DNA of 64,000 nt from CAZXFH01 sp964640055. GTDB taxonomy: Bacteria > Fidelibacterota > UBA2242 > JAFGTP01. Made by a program: the position numbers and the translations under genes. Of the stretch, positions 17,809-27,533 are shown piece after piece (position 1 is the first letter of the stretch; each line of letters opens with the position of its first letter). The notes under the pieces are model-generated. The model was not told where the DNA came from, ran no database searches, and saw nothing but the letters and a program-made list of their open reading frames with translations. The stretch lies in NCBI GenBank assembly GCA_964640055.1, contig CAZXFH010000010.1, positions 19,870-83,869 of the forward strand, in the 5' to 3' direction.

Positions 17809-19311
17809 ATGATGCATAATTCAGATCAAAGTGTTGGTAAATCTTTAGCTGAAATACTTACAGCGCGCAAGAAAAAGTTGGCAGAGATTGAGGCTCTGGG
17901 ATTCAGCCCTTTTGCTTATACCTATGATACGACTCATAAAGCTCAGCAGATTGCAGGTCAATTCGAAACCTTAAAGGAATCAGTAACGGTGAAAATAGCG
18001 GGGCGGATTATGGCTATTCGTAAAATGGGTCGGGCTAATTTTGTTGATATTCAGGATGATACTGGAAAAATTCAAATTTATGTCAAAGAACAAAAACTGG
18101 ATAAAAAGGTATATAAATTGTTCAAACTATTGGATATTGGCGACATTATCGGACTCAAAGGACAGGTTTTTAAAACTCGGACAGGACAGATTACTATTTT
18201 GACTCAAGACCTTGAATTACTGGCCAAAAACCTCCGTCCGCTTCCGGTTGTGAAGCAAAAGGAAGATGAGGTTTTCGATGCTTTCTCAGATAAGGAACAA
18301 CGTTACCGTCAACGCTATCTTGATTTGATTGTCAATCCTGACGTGAAAGAAATTTTCCGAATCCGGAGTAAAATTGTTCAGTGGACCCGGGATTATCTAA
18401 ATGAACATGACTACCTGGAAGTTGAAACCCCGGTATTACAACCCCTCTATGGCGGGGCCTCAGCACGTCCTTTTAAAACTTTTTATCATGCCTTGAATCG
18501 GGATTTCTATCTGAGGATTGCTGATGAACTCTATCTTAAACGGTTGATTATCGGTGGATTTGATAAGGTATATGAATTGTCCAAAAATTTTCGCAATGAA
18601 GGCGTTGATCGTAATCATAATCCGGAGTTCACTCTGTTGGAATTTTATCAGACCTATGTTGATTACAATTTTATGATGGAATTTGTTGAAAACTATTTCA
18701 ACTACCTGTGTGCCAAATTTGATTCTAACCAATTCACTTTTGAAGGACATACCATTGATTTTAAAAAATCTTTTCACCGTGAAACCATGTTCCGATTATT
18801 GAAAAGATATGTGGGGCAGAATCTGGAGCAGGCTTCCGAAGCGGAATTAAGGAATCTATGTATCAAAAAAGGTCTCGATCCCGGTCCCGGAGATCATTAT
18901 GGTCAACTACTGGATAGCCTGTTCAGTAAATTTGTTGAACCCAACTTGATCGAACCGACCTTTGTGGTAGATTTTCCCAAGGCTATCTCACCCTTGGCTA
19001 AAAAGAAACGGGACGGATCGGAAAATATGGTTGAACGGTTCGAACTATTTATCGGCGGCCAGGAATTTGCCAATGCCTTTAGCGAATTAAATGATCCTAT
19101 TGATCAGCGGCAGCGGCTGGAGGAACAGAACCGTCTAAGGGAAACCGGTGACAAGGAAGCCCAAACCCTGGATGAAGATTTCATTACAGCCATGGAATAT
19201 GGAATGCCGCCGACCGGGGGAGTGGGGATCGGTATTGATCGCGTAATTATGCTTTTCACCAACCAGAGATCTATTCGTGACGTGCTACTATTTCCTCAAA
19301 TGAGGACTTAG
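17809..19311 (+). CDS. lysS: Lysyl-tRNA synthetase, class II
   Basis: The 500-residue protein has an OB-fold anticodon-binding domain (AGRIMAIRKMGRANFVDIQD, about residues 65-180) and a class II catalytic core with the ring-closing motif 2 region FRNEGVDRNHNPEFTLLEFY and motif 3 near the end (GGVGIGIDRVIML). Length and motif set match bacterial LysS, which charges tRNA-Lys. ATG 17809 immediately follows the prfB stop and is doubled by ATG 17812. prfB-lysS adjacency is widespread in bacteria (as in E. coli), supporting both calls. Confidence 0.96.
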   Translation: MMHNSDQSVGKSLAEILTARKKKLAEIEALGFSPFAYTYDTTHKAQQIAGQFETLKESVTVKIAGRIMAIRKMGRANFVDIQDDTGKIQIYVKEQKLDKKVYKLFKLLDIGDIIGLKGQVFKTRTGQITILTQDLELLAKNLRPLPVVKQKEDEVFDAFSDKEQRYRQRYLDLIVNPDVKEIFRIRSKIVQWTRDYLNEHDYLEVETPVLQPLYGGASARPFKTFYHALNRDFYLRIADELYLKRLIIGGFDKVYELSKNFRNEGVDRNHNPEFTLLEFYQTYVDYNFMMEFVENYFNYLCAKFDSNQFTFEGHTIDFKKSFHRETMFRLLKRYVGQNLEQASEAELRNLCIKKGLDPGPGDHYGQLLDSLFSKFVEPNLIEPTFVVDFPKAISPLAKKKRDGSENMVERFELFIGGQEFANAFSELNDPIDQRQRLEEQNRLRETGDKEAQTLDEDFITAMEYGMPPTGGVGIGIDRVIMLFTNQRSIRDVLLFPQMRT

Positions 19312-19325
19312 GAATACTACTGTAA

Positions 19326-20546
19326 ATGTCTTTACCCTTATTTATTGCCAAGCGCCATCTATTCGGACATCATAAGATCGGCTATATCTCTTTTATCAGT
19401 ATTATTTCCGTATTGGGATTAGGATTGGGAGTGGCTGCTCTTATTTTGACTCTTTCCATTTTGAAGGGCTTTGAGCGGGAAGTTAAATCAAAATTAGTCG
19501 ATTTTGATGCCCACATCCGGTTACGCCTGCTCTACAAGGATTCTATGGATTCCACTAATCAAGTCAGGGAAGCGCTGCACAACATAGCAGCCATTAAGCA
19601 GATTGTACCCTATATCCATCGCAGTGTTATGATCCGTCACGGGGATGAAACTGATGGCGTTATTTTAGAGGGTATCCGGCGTCAGGATATCATCAAGACC
19701 CTGAATATTCAAAGGTTTATTATCAAAGGAGCACTTCAATTTGAAGCATTATCAGGGATGCCCGGTTTGATCATTGGTGAAAAATTAGCTCATAAACTCG
19801 GAGTAGATGTGAATGATCCGGTATATTTGTTTTTATTACATATGGATTCCGGAGTTCATCGCCGCCCGCAGGTGATCAAATTTACGGTTACAGGGTTATA
19901 TCGTTCCGGTATTGCCGAATATGATGACATATTTGTATACACCGATTTGACAGCCGCGCAGGAGCTATTTAATATGGGGAAAAGTTTTTCCGGTTTTCAA
20001 ATGCTACTAGATGATCCTCAAAAAGCCGATCAGGTGGCAGCCCAAATAAATGATCAACTGGGGTATCCGTATCATGCACTCAGTTGGACGGAATTGCATC
20101 GTAATTTATTTGAGTGGCTGCGGACCCAACGTTTTCCAATTTTGCTTGTTTTTGGTCTAATTGCCGTGGTGGCTATATTCAATGTGATTAGTACTTTAAT
20201 GATGATTGTTATTGAGAAAACCCGGGATATTGGTATTTTAAAGAGTATGGGGGTGAATGACAGCCAAATAAGCCGTATATTTCTATTGGAGGCTTTTCTA
20301 ATTGGCATTGCCGGTGTTGTGCTGGGATATTTACTAGCCCTGTTCCTGGGTACCCTGCAAATTAAATTCGGAATCATTGCAATCCCGGAAGATATCTATT
20401 TCATGAGTGAGTTACCGGTTCTTTTCCAATGGTCGGATTTTCTATGGATTGGAATTGGCGCCTTGTTTTTTACTTTGGTTGCCACGGTATATCCCACATT
20501 GAAAGCCAACCGACTATCACCCAGCGAGGCGACCCGTTATGAATAA
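19326..20546 (+). CDS. LolC/E-like lipoprotein-releasing ABC transporter permease, first copy
   Basis: The 406-residue protein has the LolC/E layout: an N-terminal membrane helix (GYISFISIISVLGLGLGVAALILTL region, about residues 20-50), a MacB-type periplasmic domain, and three C-terminal helices of the FtsX fold (about 270-400) with the signature EKTRDIGILKSMGV. With the second permease and the ATPase just downstream it should form LolCDE, which extracts mature lipoproteins from the inner membrane for transfer to the outer membrane. The lipoprotein context and paired permeases favour Lol over MacB-type drug export. Confidence 0.88.
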   Translation: MSLPLFIAKRHLFGHHKIGYISFISIISVLGLGLGVAALILTLSILKGFEREVKSKLVDFDAHIRLRLLYKDSMDSTNQVREALHNIAAIKQIVPYIHRSVMIRHGDETDGVILEGIRRQDIIKTLNIQRFIIKGALQFEALSGMPGLIIGEKLAHKLGVDVNDPVYLFLLHMDSGVHRRPQVIKFTVTGLYRSGIAEYDDIFVYTDLTAAQELFNMGKSFSGFQMLLDDPQKADQVAAQINDQLGYPYHALSWTELHRNLFEWLRTQRFPILLVFGLIAVVAIFNVISTLMMIVIEKTRDIGILKSMGVNDSQISRIFLLEAFLIGIAGVVLGYLLALFLGTLQIKFGIIAIPEDIYFMSELPVLFQWSDFLWIGIGALFFTLVATVYPTLKANRLSPSEATRYE

Positions 20547-20578
20547 AATTATCATAAATACAAGGAGATTTAAGACCA

Positions 20579-21805
20579 ATTAATAGGAATATATTAACCT
20601 GGATCGCGTTTCGTTATTTTATCACCCGGAAAAGAACCGGATTGATTTCCTTTACGTCTTATGTCTCTATCATTGGAATCGCATTAGGCGCTTTTGCGCT
20701 TACAATTACTTTGAGTGTACTCAATGGATTCGAAGCAGAAATTCGTTCCCGTGTGATTGGTCTGGAGGCCCATTTACGTATTACTGGCAAAGAGGTCAGT
20801 CATCAGACTGTAGTTACACTTGAGAAGCATCTGGATCAGGATGAGCTGAAACGCCTCTCACCCTTTATTACCCATAAAGCGGTCCTGAGCTTCTATGGTA
20901 CTGAATCAGCAGCTCGGATTAAGGGAGTAGATTCACTGACCATGGAGTCATTATTTAACCGAACAGGGGCTATCATAAAGGGCAATAGCACCTTTCATTC
21001 TCCTTTAACTGATTTACCTGGTATTTTAATCGGTTACCGGATGGCAGATATGTTAGGACTCTATATTAGTGATACGGTTAATGTGATCAACCCCCTGGAT
21101 ATCGGGGGCACCTACCACATTCCCTATGTGGGAAAGTTCATCCTTACCGGAGTGTTTAAACTAGATCTGTTTGATTATGATGATAATATGGCCTTTATCC
21201 AATTGTCTCAAGCCCAGCGTATTTTCGAGTTCCAGTCAGACCACTATTCGGGAATAGATCTTACTTTCCAGGAGTATCGCTCCCGGCACAATTATAAAGC
21301 AGAAATTGCACAACTGCTCGGAGATGAATATCAAGTAAACAGTTGGGAGGATTTACATAAATCCCTATTCGGTGCCATGAAATTGGAAAAATACGGTAGT
21401 TTTATCGCGCTCTGTTTCATTATTCTAGTAGCCATATTCAATCTAACCAGTTCACTAGTCATGATGGTGATGGAAAAAATACAAGAGATCGGCATGTTAC
21501 AAGCATTGGGGTTGAACCAAAAACATTTGAAATCGATATTTCTACGCTTGGGTATTCTGACCGGTTGTCTGGGATTGCTTGTCGGACTCACTCTATCCAT
21601 CATATTGTGTGTTTTACAGCAAAAATACCAATTTATACCGCTACCCTCTGTCTATTTTATTCCCTATTTACCGGTGGAAATCCACGTTCTGGATGTTTTC
21701 TTCATTGCTCTGGCCGGGATATTTTTAATCTATTTAGGAACCTATTACCCCAGCTGGCGCGTTAGTAAATTAGTACCGGTGGAGGCCATACAATATGAAA
21801 AATGA
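20579..21805 (+). CDS. LolC/E-like permease, second copy, with apparent ATT start
   Basis: The frame encodes the same fold as the preceding gene: an N-terminal WIAFRYF.TRKRTG motif, a first membrane helix, a periplasmic domain, and three C-terminal helices with EKIQEIGMLQALGL. The first conventional start codon in frame is TTG 20642, which would remove the conserved N-terminus. Between the upstream stop (20555-20557) and 20642 there is no ATG, GTG or TTG. ATT 20579, with AAGGAGA 10 nt upstream, restores a 408-residue protein that matches the 406-residue paralogue, so I take ATT as the likely start. The end overlaps lolD by 11 nt. Confidence 0.85.
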   Translation: MNRNILTWIAFRYFITRKRTGLISFTSYVSIIGIALGAFALTITLSVLNGFEAEIRSRVIGLEAHLRITGKEVSHQTVVTLEKHLDQDELKRLSPFITHKAVLSFYGTESAARIKGVDSLTMESLFNRTGAIIKGNSTFHSPLTDLPGILIGYRMADMLGLYISDTVNVINPLDIGGTYHIPYVGKFILTGVFKLDLFDYDDNMAFIQLSQAQRIFEFQSDHYSGIDLTFQEYRSRHNYKAEIAQLLGDEYQVNSWEDLHKSLFGAMKLEKYGSFIALCFIILVAIFNLTSSLVMMVMEKIQEIGMLQALGLNQKHLKSIFLRLGILTGCLGLLVGLTLSIILCVLQQKYQFIPLPSVYFIPYLPVEIHVLDVFFIALAGIFLIYLGTYYPSWRVSKLVPVEAIQYEK

Positions 21806-22511
21806 AAAGCAATCCAATTTTATCAATGTCCAAAAACTATCGAAATCCTTTTGCAGTGATGGAAATGTAATTAAGGTTTTAGAGGATATCAATTTTAGTG
21901 TGCAGAAGGGCGAAGTTGTTGTGATTATGGGACCGTCAGGGGTGGGTAAATCCACTCTACTCAATTTGATGGGTACCTTAGATATACCGGATGCCGGTGA
22001 GGTCTTTTATGCTGGACGAAATCCCTTTGACCTGCCTGGAAGAGAGATAGCGAAATTTCGCAATGAGCATATTGGTTTTGTATTTCAATTTCACCACCTT
22101 TTACCGGAATTTACCGCCTTAGAAAATGTATTGATTCCTTCCATGATTTATACAAAATATGATCCCACAATCCGCGCTAAGGCTGCGGAAATGTTGTCAC
22201 GCGTTGGCTTGGCACAGCGTTTGAAGCATCGACCAGCAGAGCTGTCCGGTGGTGAAAGACAGCGGGTTGCTGTAGCCAGGGCTTTGATAAATAATCCACA
22301 CGTCATTTTGGCAGATGAACCTTCCGGAAATTTGGATGTGGCCAATAGTGAACGTCTAATTGATCTGTTAATTGAATTGAATCAGAAATATGAAACCACT
22401 TTTGTAATCGCAACCCACAATCCCGCAATTGGCCAGCGAGCCCATCGGATTATCAATCTGGAGCAGCAAAAGTCAGGGAACAAAAAAAGAATGTTTGACA
22501 TACAATCATAG
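21795..22511 (+). CDS. lolD: LolD-like lipoprotein-releasing ABC transporter ATPase
   Basis: The 238-residue ABC ATPase has Walker A GPSGVGKST, the Q-loop FQFHHLLPEFTALENV (typical of LolD/MacB), the signature LSGGERQRVAVARAL, Walker B VILADEPSGNLD and the switch His in ATHNP. It overlaps the second permease, so the three genes form one operon and most likely one complex powering lipoprotein release from the inner membrane. The LolD call rests on the two LolC/E-like partners; sequence alone would also fit a MacB-type ATPase. Confidence 0.9.
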   Translation: MKNEKQSNFINVQKLSKSFCSDGNVIKVLEDINFSVQKGEVVVIMGPSGVGKSTLLNLMGTLDIPDAGEVFYAGRNPFDLPGREIAKFRNEHIGFVFQFHHLLPEFTALENVLIPSMIYTKYDPTIRAKAAEMLSRVGLAQRLKHRPAELSGGERQRVAVARALINNPHVILADEPSGNLDVANSERLIDLLIELNQKYETTFVIATHNPAIGQRAHRIINLEQQKSGNKKRMFDIQS

Positions 22512-22570
22512 AGTTTTTAGATTAAAAAGAGATTGATAAAAAATGAACTATAAATAAATGATTAGGTCTT

Positions 22571-25045
22571 ATGAAAAGTAATTTTTCTCAAAAAATACAA
22601 CAATTAATAAAATTAGCCCGCGAAGAAGCGGTGCGCTTAGAGCAGAATTATGTCGGTTCAGAACACTTGCTTCTCGGCATAATAAAGCAGGAAGACAGCA
22701 TTGCACTGGAAGTTCTCGAAAATCTGGACGTGGATGTTGAAGAGTTAATCAAAACTGTTGAGGATTTAATCGGAGAAGAAGCCAGCCAGACCATGGTTAT
22801 CGGTCGCTTACCCTTAAACAAAGGGGTAGAGCGTATTTTGCGAAACACCTATACTGAAGCCCGTATCATGAAGTCAGAGGTCATTGGTGACGAGCATATT
22901 CTGCTATCTATTTTAAAGGAAAACGAAGGCATTGCCGCTGAAGCACTGGCAAATTTCGGTGTGGATTACTCTGCATTTAAATCGGAAATAATGAATCCCT
23001 TAAATATCAGCGAAGTGAATTCGAAAAAGAAAAAAAGCAAGACACCGGCCTTGGATCATTTTTCCCGAGATATAACCGCCAAGGCCAAAAATGATAATCT
23101 TGATCCAGTCATCGGTCGTGATAAGGAAATTGAACGTGTGGCTCAGATACTTTCCCGACGTAAGAAAAACAATCCGGTTCTTATTGGTGAACCCGGTGTA
23201 GGAAAAACCGCCATTGCCGAAGGATTAGCGTTGCGGATTGTCAGTAAAAATGTTCCCCGTCTGCTTTTCAACAAACGGATCATCGAGCTAGATCTGGCGT
23301 CTATTGTGGCTGGTACCAAATATCGGGGTCAATTTGAAGAACGGATGAAGGCGATCATGAAAGAGTTGGAACAAGCCCGAGATGTAATTCTTTTTATCGA
23401 TGAATTACATACTATCGTGGGGGCTGGTGGAGCCGGTGGTTCTTTAGATGCTTCCAATATGTTCAAACCCGCTCTGGCGCGCGGAGAAATTCAATGTATC
23501 GGTGCCACCACACTTGACGAATACCGTAAATATATTGAGAAAGATGGTGCTCTGGAGAGACGTTTTCAGAAGATCATGGTTAATCCGCCGCTGAAAAAGG
23601 AATCGCTCAATATCTTAAAAGGTTTGCAAGAACGCTATGAGGATCACCACGGTGTTAAATATACCAGTGAGGCTCTCTGGCGTGCAGTAGAACTCAGTGA
23701 TCGCTATATAACCGATAAATTTTTACCTGATAAAGCCATTGATGTAATGGACGAAGCCGGCTCAAAGGTGCATTTACGGGAAGTGATTGTTCCTGATGAA
23801 ATTGTCTCCTTGGAGAGGGAAATAGAAGAGATTGAAGATCAAAAGGAACAAGTGGTTAAAAACCAGAATTTTGAAAAAGCGGCCCGCTTAAGAGACCGGG
23901 AGCGTAAAGTCCGCAACCGGTTGGAAAAGGCCCATGATAAATGGCATGCAGAAGCCGGAGGCGACCATGGTATTCTGGTAACCGAAGATGATATGGCTGA
24001 TGTAGTCACCATGATGACCGGGATTCCGGTTAATACGGTTTTGGCAAATGAGAATAAAAAGTTATTGGACATCGAGAAAGGGTTGAGGAAATACATTGTA
24101 GGGCAGAGTGATGCCATCGGCACCATCGGGAAGGCCATCCGCAGAGCGCGAGCAGGTTTAAAAGATCCCAGTCGCCCGATCGGATCCTTTCTGTTTCTGG
24201 GACCCACCGGAGTTGGCAAAACCGAGCTGGCTAAGGTACTTGCCGGGTATCTTTTTGATACCCGAGATGCATTAATTAAAGTCGATATGTCCGAATACAT
24301 GGAAAAATTTGCAGTTTCGCGTCTGGTAGGTGCTCCTCCGGGATATGTGGGATATGAAGAAGGCGGCGAATTGACCGAGCAGGTACGCCGGCGTCCCTAT
24401 TCTGTTGTTCTTTTTGATGAAATTGAAAAGGCCCATCCGGATGTTTATAATATTTTACTGCAAATTTTTGACGATGGATCTCTGACCGATAGTTTCGGAA
24501 GGCGGGTAGACTTTAAAAATACCATAATAATCCTGACTTCCAATATTGGTACCCGGAAATTATATAAAGGTACGATCGGATTTGCCGAGAGTACGGCCGA
24601 CAAAGAATTTGAGCAGAACAAGAAAAAAATCTTTACTGAAATACATAAGCAGTTTCGGCCGGAATTCATCAATCGGCTGGATGAAACTGTTGTTTTTCGC
24701 TCCTTGAGCAAGGAGGATATCCTTAAAATTATCGACTTCCAACTGGATATAATCCGCAATAATTTGATGGCATCGGATACCACTTTGGAGATTAGTACAC
24801 AGGCAAAGGAACTGATTTTTGAGCAAGGGTTTGTACCCAAATTTGGTGCCCGTTCAATTAAACGCGCCATCCGGTATATGATCGAAAATTCCATGGCAGA
24901 TCAGATATTGCAGAAGAAATTAAGTCGGGGCAAGACCATCCAGATTAAGCGTAAAAACAACAAGTTGATTTTTGTTCATCCCCAAGGCAAAGACAATTCA
25001 CGGTCTACCTCGGTTTCAAAAAAGCACTTAAACTGCCAGATATAA
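22571..25045 (+). CDS. clpC: ClpC-type AAA+ unfoldase
   Basis: The 824-residue protein has the duplicated Clp N-domain (about residues 1-145), a first AAA domain with Walker A GEPGVGKT, a UVR-like middle segment (FEKAARLRDRERKVRNRLEK, about 415-455), and a second AAA domain with GPTGVGKT followed by the C-terminal D2-small domain. The short middle region distinguishes ClpC from the long-coiled ClpB. It unfolds substrates for ClpP; the N-terminal position of the UVR segment is typical of adaptor-controlled ClpC. No ctsR, mcsA or mcsB is next to it, unlike Firmicutes, and clpP is not in this window. Confidence 0.94.
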   Translation: MKSNFSQKIQQLIKLAREEAVRLEQNYVGSEHLLLGIIKQEDSIALEVLENLDVDVEELIKTVEDLIGEEASQTMVIGRLPLNKGVERILRNTYTEARIMKSEVIGDEHILLSILKENEGIAAEALANFGVDYSAFKSEIMNPLNISEVNSKKKKSKTPALDHFSRDITAKAKNDNLDPVIGRDKEIERVAQILSRRKKNNPVLIGEPGVGKTAIAEGLALRIVSKNVPRLLFNKRIIELDLASIVAGTKYRGQFEERMKAIMKELEQARDVILFIDELHTIVGAGGAGGSLDASNMFKPALARGEIQCIGATTLDEYRKYIEKDGALERRFQKIMVNPPLKKESLNILKGLQERYEDHHGVKYTSEALWRAVELSDRYITDKFLPDKAIDVMDEAGSKVHLREVIVPDEIVSLEREIEEIEDQKEQVVKNQNFEKAARLRDRERKVRNRLEKAHDKWHAEAGGDHGILVTEDDMADVVTMMTGIPVNTVLANENKKLLDIEKGLRKYIVGQSDAIGTIGKAIRRARAGLKDPSRPIGSFLFLGPTGVGKTELAKVLAGYLFDTRDALIKVDMSEYMEKFAVSRLVGAPPGYVGYEEGGELTEQVRRRPYSVVLFDEIEKAHPDVYNILLQIFDDGSLTDSFGRRVDFKNTIIILTSNIGTRKLYKGTIGFAESTADKEFEQNKKKIFTEIHKQFRPEFINRLDETVVFRSLSKEDILKIIDFQLDIIRNNLMASDTTLEISTQAKELIFEQGFVPKFGARSIKRAIRYMIENSMADQILQKKLSRGKTIQIKRKNNKLIFVHPQGKDNSRSTSVSKKHLNCQI

Positions 25046-25093
25046 GCCAATATTTCATAATATAACATCATTTTAATCCAATCCAGTTAATTG

Positions 25094-25126
25094 TATGCCG
25101 TTATGACGTATAAACGGAATGGCATA
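25094..25126 (+). repeat. Imperfect inverted repeat upstream of dnaK
   Basis: CCGTT (25098-25102) and AACGG (25113-25117) form a small inverted repeat, flanked more widely by TATGCC/GGCATA. It could be a regulatory site for dnaK but does not match CIRCE (TTAGCACTC-N9-GAGTGCTAA), which I do not find here. Confidence 0.3.
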
Positions 25127-25152
25127 GCATTTGACGCATATAGTAATGACAT

Positions 25153-25182
25153 TTGAAAAAAGATAATTATGTTATTTATACA
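25153..25182 (+). promoter_or_regulatory. Possible sigma70-type promoter of dnaK
   Basis: TTGAAA (25153-25158) and TATACA (25177-25182) are separated by 18 nt and would place the start of transcription about 30 nt before the dnaK ATG. The match is moderate, and no heat-shock sigma or HrcA signature is evident. Confidence 0.4.
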
Positions 25183-25219
25183 GCGCAAATTTTAATAAAA
25201 AGATAATAAGGAGCAAAAT

Positions 25220-27166
25220 ATGGGAAAAATAATAGGAATTGATTTAGGAACAACCAATTCGTGTGTTGCCGTAATGGAAGGCGGTAAACCAAAAGTATTG
25301 GAAAATGCTGAGGGTCATTCAGTAACGCCCTCGGTAGTGGTTTTTAAAAAAGATGGTGAACGAGTGGTCGGTGATACCGCCAAACGGCAGATCGTGACCA
25401 ATCATGACCGGGCCATATATTCCATTAAAAGGTTCATGGGACGCACCTATAAAGAGGTACAGAATGAGATCAAGGAGGTACCTTTTAAAGTTATTGAAGG
25501 TCCGAATGGCGATGCCCGTGTAAAGGTAGCGGATAATGAATATTCTCCCCCTGAGATCAGTGCGATGGTTTTGCAGAAAATGCGGCAAACTGCCGAAGAG
25601 AAATTAGGTGAAAAAATCAAAGAAGCAGTTGTTACTGTACCGGCTTATTTTAATGACTCACAACGTCAGGCAACGAAGGATGCCGGTAAGATTGCCGGTC
25701 TGGATGTGAAACGGATCATAAATGAACCGACCGCTGCGGCTCTGGCCTACGGTTTGGATAAGAAAAAAGATGAACGCGTAGCTGTCTATGACTTGGGCGG
25801 CGGAACTTTTGATATTTCCATTCTGGAAATCGGTGACGGTGTTTTCGAGGTAAAATCCACTAATGGTGATACTCATCTGGGTGGTGATGACTTAGATCAG
25901 CGTGTTATCGATTGGTTAGTTGATGAATTCAAGAAAAAAGAGGGCATTGATCTGAAAAAGGACGATATGGCTATGCAGCGCTTGAAAGAAGCGGCTGAAA
26001 AAGCCAAAATCGAGCTGTCTTCTAATAAAGAAACCGAGATTAATTTACCTTATATTACTGCTGGTGCTGCCGGCCCGATTCATATGCTGGAAAAGTTAAC
26101 CCGAGCCAAGTTTGAATCGTTAGTAAATGATCTGATTGAGAGAACACGTAAACCTTGTCAGACAGCGATGAAAGATGCCAGCGTAAAATCCGGCGATATT
26201 GATGAGATTATCCTGGTGGGTGGATCTACGCGCATACCGGCTGTCCAGAAGCTGGTTACGGAATTATTTGGGAAAGAACCGAATAAAACTGTTAACCCCG
26301 ATGAAGTTGTTGCTATTGGTGCTGCGATTCAAGGCGGTGTATTAGGTGGTGAGGTTGATGATCTGTTGCTGCTGGACGTTACCCCCCTATCTTTGGGTAT
26401 CGAAACTCTGGGTGGTGTAATGACCAAGTTAATCCCCCGCAATACGACTATTCCCACTAAAAAGTCAGAAATATTCTCTACGGCGGCTGATAACCAGACC
26501 AGTGTAGAGATCCACGTACTTCAGGGTGAGCGTGAAATGGCCAAAGATAATAAAAGTATTGGTCGTTTTCATTTGGACGGTCTGCCACCGGCACCCCGCG
26601 GTGTACCGCAGATCGAAGTCACTTTTGATATCGATGCTAATGGCATTTTGAATGTTTCCGCCAAAGATAAAGCCACGGGTAAAGAACAAAGTGTCCGTAT
26701 CGAGACATCCAGCGGATTAAGTGAAAATGAAATTGACGAGATGGTGGATGAAGCCAAAAAGCATGAAGAGGAAGATAAGAAGCGACGCGAAGAGATCGAA
26801 ACCCGCAACCAGGCCGATCAATTGATTTACCAGACTGAAAAGAATGTCAGTGAATATGGAGATAAATTGAATTCCGATGATAAAGGCAAGATCAACGAAG
26901 CTGTGGAAGAGTTAAAGAAAATCAAGGATTCCGGTGATATACAAAAAATCAAGGAAGGTATTGAGAATCTGAATAAAGCCTGGTCGGAGATTTCTTCCAA
27001 GATGTATCAGCAGACACAGGGACAGCAGCAGCCCGGTGGAGGTACTGGGGCCCAAACTGGTGGACAACAGCAGAAACAAGAGCAGGCAGAAGAGAGCAAG
27101 AGCGATAAAGAGGAAGAAGTCGAAGACGCCGATTTCGAAGTCGTCGATGATGATGAAAATAAATAA
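25220..27166 (+). CDS. dnaK: Chaperone DnaK (Hsp70)
   Basis: The 648-residue protein starts GIDLGTTNSCVAVMEGGKP after an AAGGAGC Shine-Dalgarno. It shows the phosphate motifs (YFNDSQRQATKDAG, DLGGGTFD), the adenosine motif (VGGSTRIPAVQ), the linker LLLLDVTPLSLGIETLGG and a substrate-binding domain, and ends in a Gln/Gly-rich then acidic tail (ADFEVVDDDENK, the usual C-terminal EEVD-like acidic end). It is the major ATP-driven folding chaperone. No grpE or dnaJ adjoins it; it stands alone after clpC and is closed by a strong terminator, so it is probably its own transcription unit. Confidence 0.97.
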   Translation: MGKIIGIDLGTTNSCVAVMEGGKPKVLENAEGHSVTPSVVVFKKDGERVVGDTAKRQIVTNHDRAIYSIKRFMGRTYKEVQNEIKEVPFKVIEGPNGDARVKVADNEYSPPEISAMVLQKMRQTAEEKLGEKIKEAVVTVPAYFNDSQRQATKDAGKIAGLDVKRIINEPTAAALAYGLDKKKDERVAVYDLGGGTFDISILEIGDGVFEVKSTNGDTHLGGDDLDQRVIDWLVDEFKKKEGIDLKKDDMAMQRLKEAAEKAKIELSSNKETEINLPYITAGAAGPIHMLEKLTRAKFESLVNDLIERTRKPCQTAMKDASVKSGDIDEIILVGGSTRIPAVQKLVTELFGKEPNKTVNPDEVVAIGAAIQGGVLGGEVDDLLLLDVTPLSLGIETLGGVMTKLIPRNTTIPTKKSEIFSTAADNQTSVEIHVLQGEREMAKDNKSIGRFHLDGLPPAPRGVPQIEVTFDIDANGILNVSAKDKATGKEQSVRIETSSGLSENEIDEMVDEAKKHEEEDKKRREEIETRNQADQLIYQTEKNVSEYGDKLNSDDKGKINEAVEELKKIKDSGDIQKIKEGIENLNKAWSEISSKMYQQTQGQQQPGGGTGAQTGGQQQKQEQAEESKSDKEEEVEDADFEVVDDDENK

Positions 27167-27197
27167 ATAAACATAGATGATACCTGTTTACTAACCC

Positions 27198-27230
27198 AAA
27201 AGCGGGGCAAATGTTGCCCCGCTTTATTTA
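27198..27230 (+). terminator. Rho-independent terminator after dnaK
   Basis: A near-perfect 12-bp stem (AAAGCGGGGCAA at 27198-27209ff pairing with TTGCCCCGCTTT at 27214-27225) with a 3-4 nt loop lies 32 nt after the dnaK stop and runs into a T-rich stretch. It is the strongest terminator hairpin in the window. Confidence 0.9.
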
Positions 27231-27533
27231 TATAGGGATAAGTAGTTCCCAATTCTTTTTTAAATTTATCTATCTGCCACCCAAGGTCAGTGAATTTTAG
27301 TCAAGCGTTTTCCTAGTACTTGAAACAGGTAATATCATTTGTTACAAAAGGGGTTTCAGGGATAAAAAATCACTCGAATGCAAAGTTAGCCCGGCTCGGA
27401 ATAGCCGATATCATTGAGATGGACAGACGGTAGAGGATATTATAAGGATTTATGCGATTTTGATTAATAGAAATTATCAATTATATTGAATCTAGTATTG
27501 GAATATTAATGTAAAAAATCAGGAGAGGTAAAG
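27231..27533. other. Intergenic stretch without recognised gene
   Basis: About 300 nt between the dnaK terminator and the SMP-30-like gene. All frames are interrupted, and I recognise no RNA gene or repeat. The end holds an AGGAG Shine-Dalgarno (AATCAGGAGAGG) for the next gene, so its promoter probably lies within this stretch, but no clear -35/-10 pair stands out. Confidence 0.5.

Noticed and set aside
25046..25219. CIRCE/HrcA operator before dnaK
   Set aside because: Neither the 9-bp arms nor a close variant can be found; only a weak, different inverted repeat is present.
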